Source: Geoglobus sp. UBA235
Lineage (GTDB): Archaea; Halobacteriota; Archaeoglobi; Archaeoglobales; Archaeoglobaceae
Direction: 5' to 3'
Length of the DNA stretch: 5,678 nt
Assembly: GCA_002494725.1 (NCBI GenBank)
Contig: DACG01000001.1
Span: 1 to 5,678 of the forward strand
Part shown: one piece after another, positions 3,933-5,678 of the stretch
How positions within the stretch are numbered: position 1 is the first letter of the stretch
Layout: each line of letters begins with the position of its first letter
Notes under the pieces: generated by a model
What the model saw: only the letters and a program-made list of their open reading frames with translations
What the model was told of the DNA's origin: nothing
Database searches by the model: none
Translations under genes and position numbers: made by a program

Positions 3933-5576
3933 CTAAATGACAAGCCCGACATCAAACAGCATGGAAAGATCTATCTCAAATCCGGTGACCGGCATTGTTA
4001 TTTCAAATCTCTCGAGAACCTCTGGACTTACCTCACCAAAAACCCCTACCTTCTTTCCACTCACGATTATATCTGCAGCCCTTCCCCTGATGAACATCCT
4101 GTCATCTGATTTTCTGGCATCCCACTCAAGATCGAGTTCATGCATAACAGCCTGAACAAAGCTCCTCAGTTCTGAGAAATTTGCCTTGGCATGGGTTATG
4201 CAGGCAGCAAGCCTGAGCCTGTTCCTCATTCCAACAACCACATCTCCAACCTCAAAGATGAGCTGGGGCATGGCTTCATGTCTGTTGTATTTCAGCAGCT
4301 CAATTAGCTTTGGAAGAATGTCGGTTCTAACGATCGTGTGATCTTCTGTGAGAGGGTGCATGAGAGGAACATAATCATCCCACTCCCTACCCCTTCGATT
4401 CATGTAATCATACATCACCCTTTCGTTTGTCAGGGTGAAGGTTATCACCTCTGTAAAGCCGAGACCAAGCATTATCTCCTTTACAACATCCCTCCAGTAG
4501 TTCCATTCATGTTCCCTGCCAATTCCAGGAGTTGGAGGATATCTCGCCTGAATCCTGTCATAGCCAAATCCTATGGCTATATCCTCTATAACATCCCAGG
4601 GGTGCATTATGTCAGCTCTGTATGGTGGAACGAAAACCTCTATCTCATTTTCCCTGAACTCAAAACCATATCTCATTCTGCCAAGAGCAAGCTTTATCTC
4701 CTCATCACTCAGCTCAAATCCCAGTAGAGATGTGATCTCCTTCTTTTCAACCTTTATTATTTCAGGTGACATATCCGGGGTTGTTTCTGTTTTTTCAGGA
4801 TATACCACCTGAACACTCTCCACAGTTCCTCCTCTGTCAGAGAACATTGCAGCGAGAATTCTGAGTGCCCGATCAACATTCTCATCAAATCCGGTGACAT
4901 CAATGAAAAGCCCGGAGGTACCCTCCTTCACCCTGGTTTTTTCGGCATTGATAACTGGAGGGAAGGATATGGCCTCATCCTTAGCATCAATGATCATTGG
5001 ATACACATCTGATCCTTCAAGAATGAACCTGTACTCCCTTCCCTTCGGATGTTTTTCAAGAATCTCAGCTACGGTCATTTCCTCTTTGAAATCCAGGGGC
5101 ACAAATGAGAAATCAGAGGTTACCGCGGTGTATTTGAGGGGGAAGTGCACCTTCTCAAGATCATGGATTCCAATTGCCATTTTTCTCCTGTTTCTGCCAA
5201 TCGTCCAATGCAAATCCTCCTGAATCTGAATTAATGATCGCAGAATGTCCTCATCAACGTTTATGTTTCTCACAACACACCCGACGATCCTCGGCCTCAC
5301 TATCCCAACCCTCTCATCAACGTATATCTTCCAGCTACCATCCCTCACATGGTAATCCGGATACCCGAATTCTATGTCAAGAAAGCCTTTCAGCGCTCTT
5401 GCAACACCCTCAACACTGTAGAGATCAGGACGGTTGGGGAAGAACTCAACATCAATTCTGTCCTCAAAAATCCTTTCAACATCACATCCAAGCATGGGGA
5501 GTCTTTCAAGAATTCTCTCTCTGTCTGCCCCGACCATATTTTCAAGCTCATCCCAGTAAAGAGTGACAACTGGCAT
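3933..5576 (-). CDS. pheT: Phenylalanyl-tRNA synthetase beta subunit, archaeal type
   Basis: This 547-residue protein is the beta chain of the alpha2-beta2 PheRS, which charges tRNA-Phe in the cytoplasm. Its length matches archaeal and eukaryotic-type PheT; the bacterial tRNA-binding (B2) and anticodon-binding (B8) domains of the ~800-residue form are absent. The N-terminal B1 region (1-80) includes VEFFPNRPDLYSVEGVARAL. The B3/B4 editing-type region spans about 90-250 (for example FPPVINAEKTRV, 205-216). The B5 domain (~270-345) contains YRADIMHPWDVIEDIAIGFG (319-338), whose acidic residues bind Mg2+. The catalytic-like fold follows (355-547), with HPLTEDHTIVRTDILPKL (407-424). The ATG at 5576 lies 26 bp from the TATA-box centre with no SD sequence, suggesting a leaderless mRNA. 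pheS is not adjacent, so the subunit genes are either separated or pheS lies elsewhere. Confidence 0.97.
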   Translation of the reverse strand: MPVVTLYWDELENMVGADRERILERLPMLGCDVERIFEDRIDVEFFPNRPDLYSVEGVARALKGFLDIEFGYPDYHVRDGSWKIYVDERVGIVRPRIVGCVVRNINVDEDILRSLIQIQEDLHWTIGRNRRKMAIGIHDLEKVHFPLKYTAVTSDFSFVPLDFKEEMTVAEILEKHPKGREYRFILEGSDVYPMIIDAKDEAISFPPVINAEKTRVKEGTSGLFIDVTGFDENVDRALRILAAMFSDRGGTVESVQVVYPEKTETTPDMSPEIIKVEKKEITSLLGFELSDEEIKLALGRMRYGFEFRENEIEVFVPPYRADIMHPWDVIEDIAIGFGYDRIQARYPPTPGIGREHEWNYWRDVVKEIMLGLGFTEVITFTLTNERVMYDYMNRRGREWDDYVPLMHPLTEDHTIVRTDILPKLIELLKYNRHEAMPQLIFEVGDVVVGMRNRLRLAACITHAKANFSELRSFVQAVMHELDLEWDARKSDDRMFIRGRAADIIVSGKKVGVFGEVSPEVLERFEITMPVTGFEIDLSMLFDVGLVI

Positions 5577-5598
5577 TAAGTGGAAAGAGGCGATGCTG

Positions 5599-5612
5599 AA
5601 TATAAATATTTA
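5599..5612 (-). promoter_or_regulatory. TATA-box promoter of pheT
   Basis: The minus strand reads TAAATATTTATATT, with TTTATATT centred 26 bp before the ATG at 5576. No SD sequence is present in the interval. This gives pheT its own promoter and a probable leaderless transcript. The box overlaps the stop codon of the upstream partial ORF at 5610. Confidence 0.6.
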
Positions 5613-5678
5613 CAGTAATGATTTCTCCTTAGTTTCAATCTCTGGCTCGCTGAGCAAATCAAAAAAAATTGAAATAAA
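5610..5678 (-). CDS. Possible 3' end of an upstream gene (partial)
   Basis: The minus strand is open from the right edge to a TAA at 5610-5612, giving 22 residues that end SEPEIETKEKSLL. The acidic-basic mix is protein-like, but the first codons fall in a T-rich stretch that could be noncoding. The ending does not identify a product. Confidence 0.3.
   Translation of the reverse strand, partial: FISIFFDLLSEPEIETKEKSLL

Noticed and set aside
3764..3955. 63-residue minus-strand frame starting within the 3' end of pheT
   Set aside because: Its first half crosses the pheT terminator and the TATA box and is A/T-driven in composition. Only its last 25 codons, after the predicted transcription start, are considered as a possible ORF.
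3975..4905. TCAAATCCGGTGAC repeated near 3977 and 4887
   Set aside because: Both encode VTGF with Glu or Asp in PheT; short coincidental peptide similarity with the same codons.
2923..5520. TTTCAAGAATTCTCT occurs near 2923 and again near 5506
   Set aside because: Both copies encode the common helical string RILE on the minus strand with the same favoured codons, so this is shared codon use rather than a mobile or regulatory repeat.
5174..5566. 130-residue plus-strand open frame opposite pheT
   Set aside because: It lies wholly antisense to a clearly identified gene, has no promoter or SD, and is Ser/Gln/His-rich as expected of a shadow frame.
5631..5660. Minus strand reads GATTTG...AGATTGAAAC, like the 3' end of some archaeal CRISPR repeats
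   Set aside because: Only one copy lies in the window, flanked by A/T-rich DNA and the pheT promoter rather than a second repeat at spacer distance. The match is limited to the common ATTGAAAC ending.

Overview
The window reads as chromosomal DNA of a euryarchaeon, most likely a thermophile of the Archaeoglobus/Ferroglobus/Geoglobus type. Three things point there. PheT is the short archaeal/eukaryotic form without the bacterial tRNA-binding and anticodon domains. The codons are rich in AGG/AGA and ATA. Several genes have an A/T-rich TATA box about 22-26 bp before the start codon and no Shine-Dalgarno (SD) sequence, which suggests leaderless mRNAs. The order-level assignment is inference.

Layout. 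Positions 1-54 hold the last codons of a plus-strand gene. It converges on a PaaI-type hotdog thioesterase (58-444, minus). A 75-bp divergent promoter region separates the thioesterase from a 473-residue flavoprotein disulfide reductase of the dihydrolipoamide dehydrogenase/mycothione reductase family (520-1941, plus). That gene overlaps by 17 bp the 3' end of a minus-strand gene (1925-2419) encoding a DUF2249-like domain joined to a zinc ribbon and a further Cys cluster. From there to the right edge everything lies on the minus strand. In transcription order from the right these are: the tail of an unknown gene (5610-5678), pheT with its own promoter (3933-5576), a T-rich terminator, a very strong TATA box, a possible 25-codon Cys-ending peptide (3764-3841), a 59-residue Cys-containing protein (3580-3759), a PqqD-radical SAM-SPASM enzyme (2484-3632), and then the DUF2249/zinc-ribbon gene.

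How the genes may work together. pheT and the thioesterase are housekeeping or general-metabolism genes. The most interesting unit is the short operon at about 3870-2484. A single promoter, flanked by an inverted repeat, drives one or two small Cys-bearing ORFs and then an enzyme whose architecture (peptide-recognition domain, radical SAM core, SPASM auxiliary-cluster domain) is typical of peptide or protein maturases. This is a plausible, unproven peptide-modification (RiPP-like) or protein-maturation cassette. The DUF2249/zinc-ribbon gene downstream may be read from the same transcript.

No stretch longer than about 100 bp lacks a coding call. I saw no tRNA, rRNA, CRISPR array, transposon or insertion sequence.
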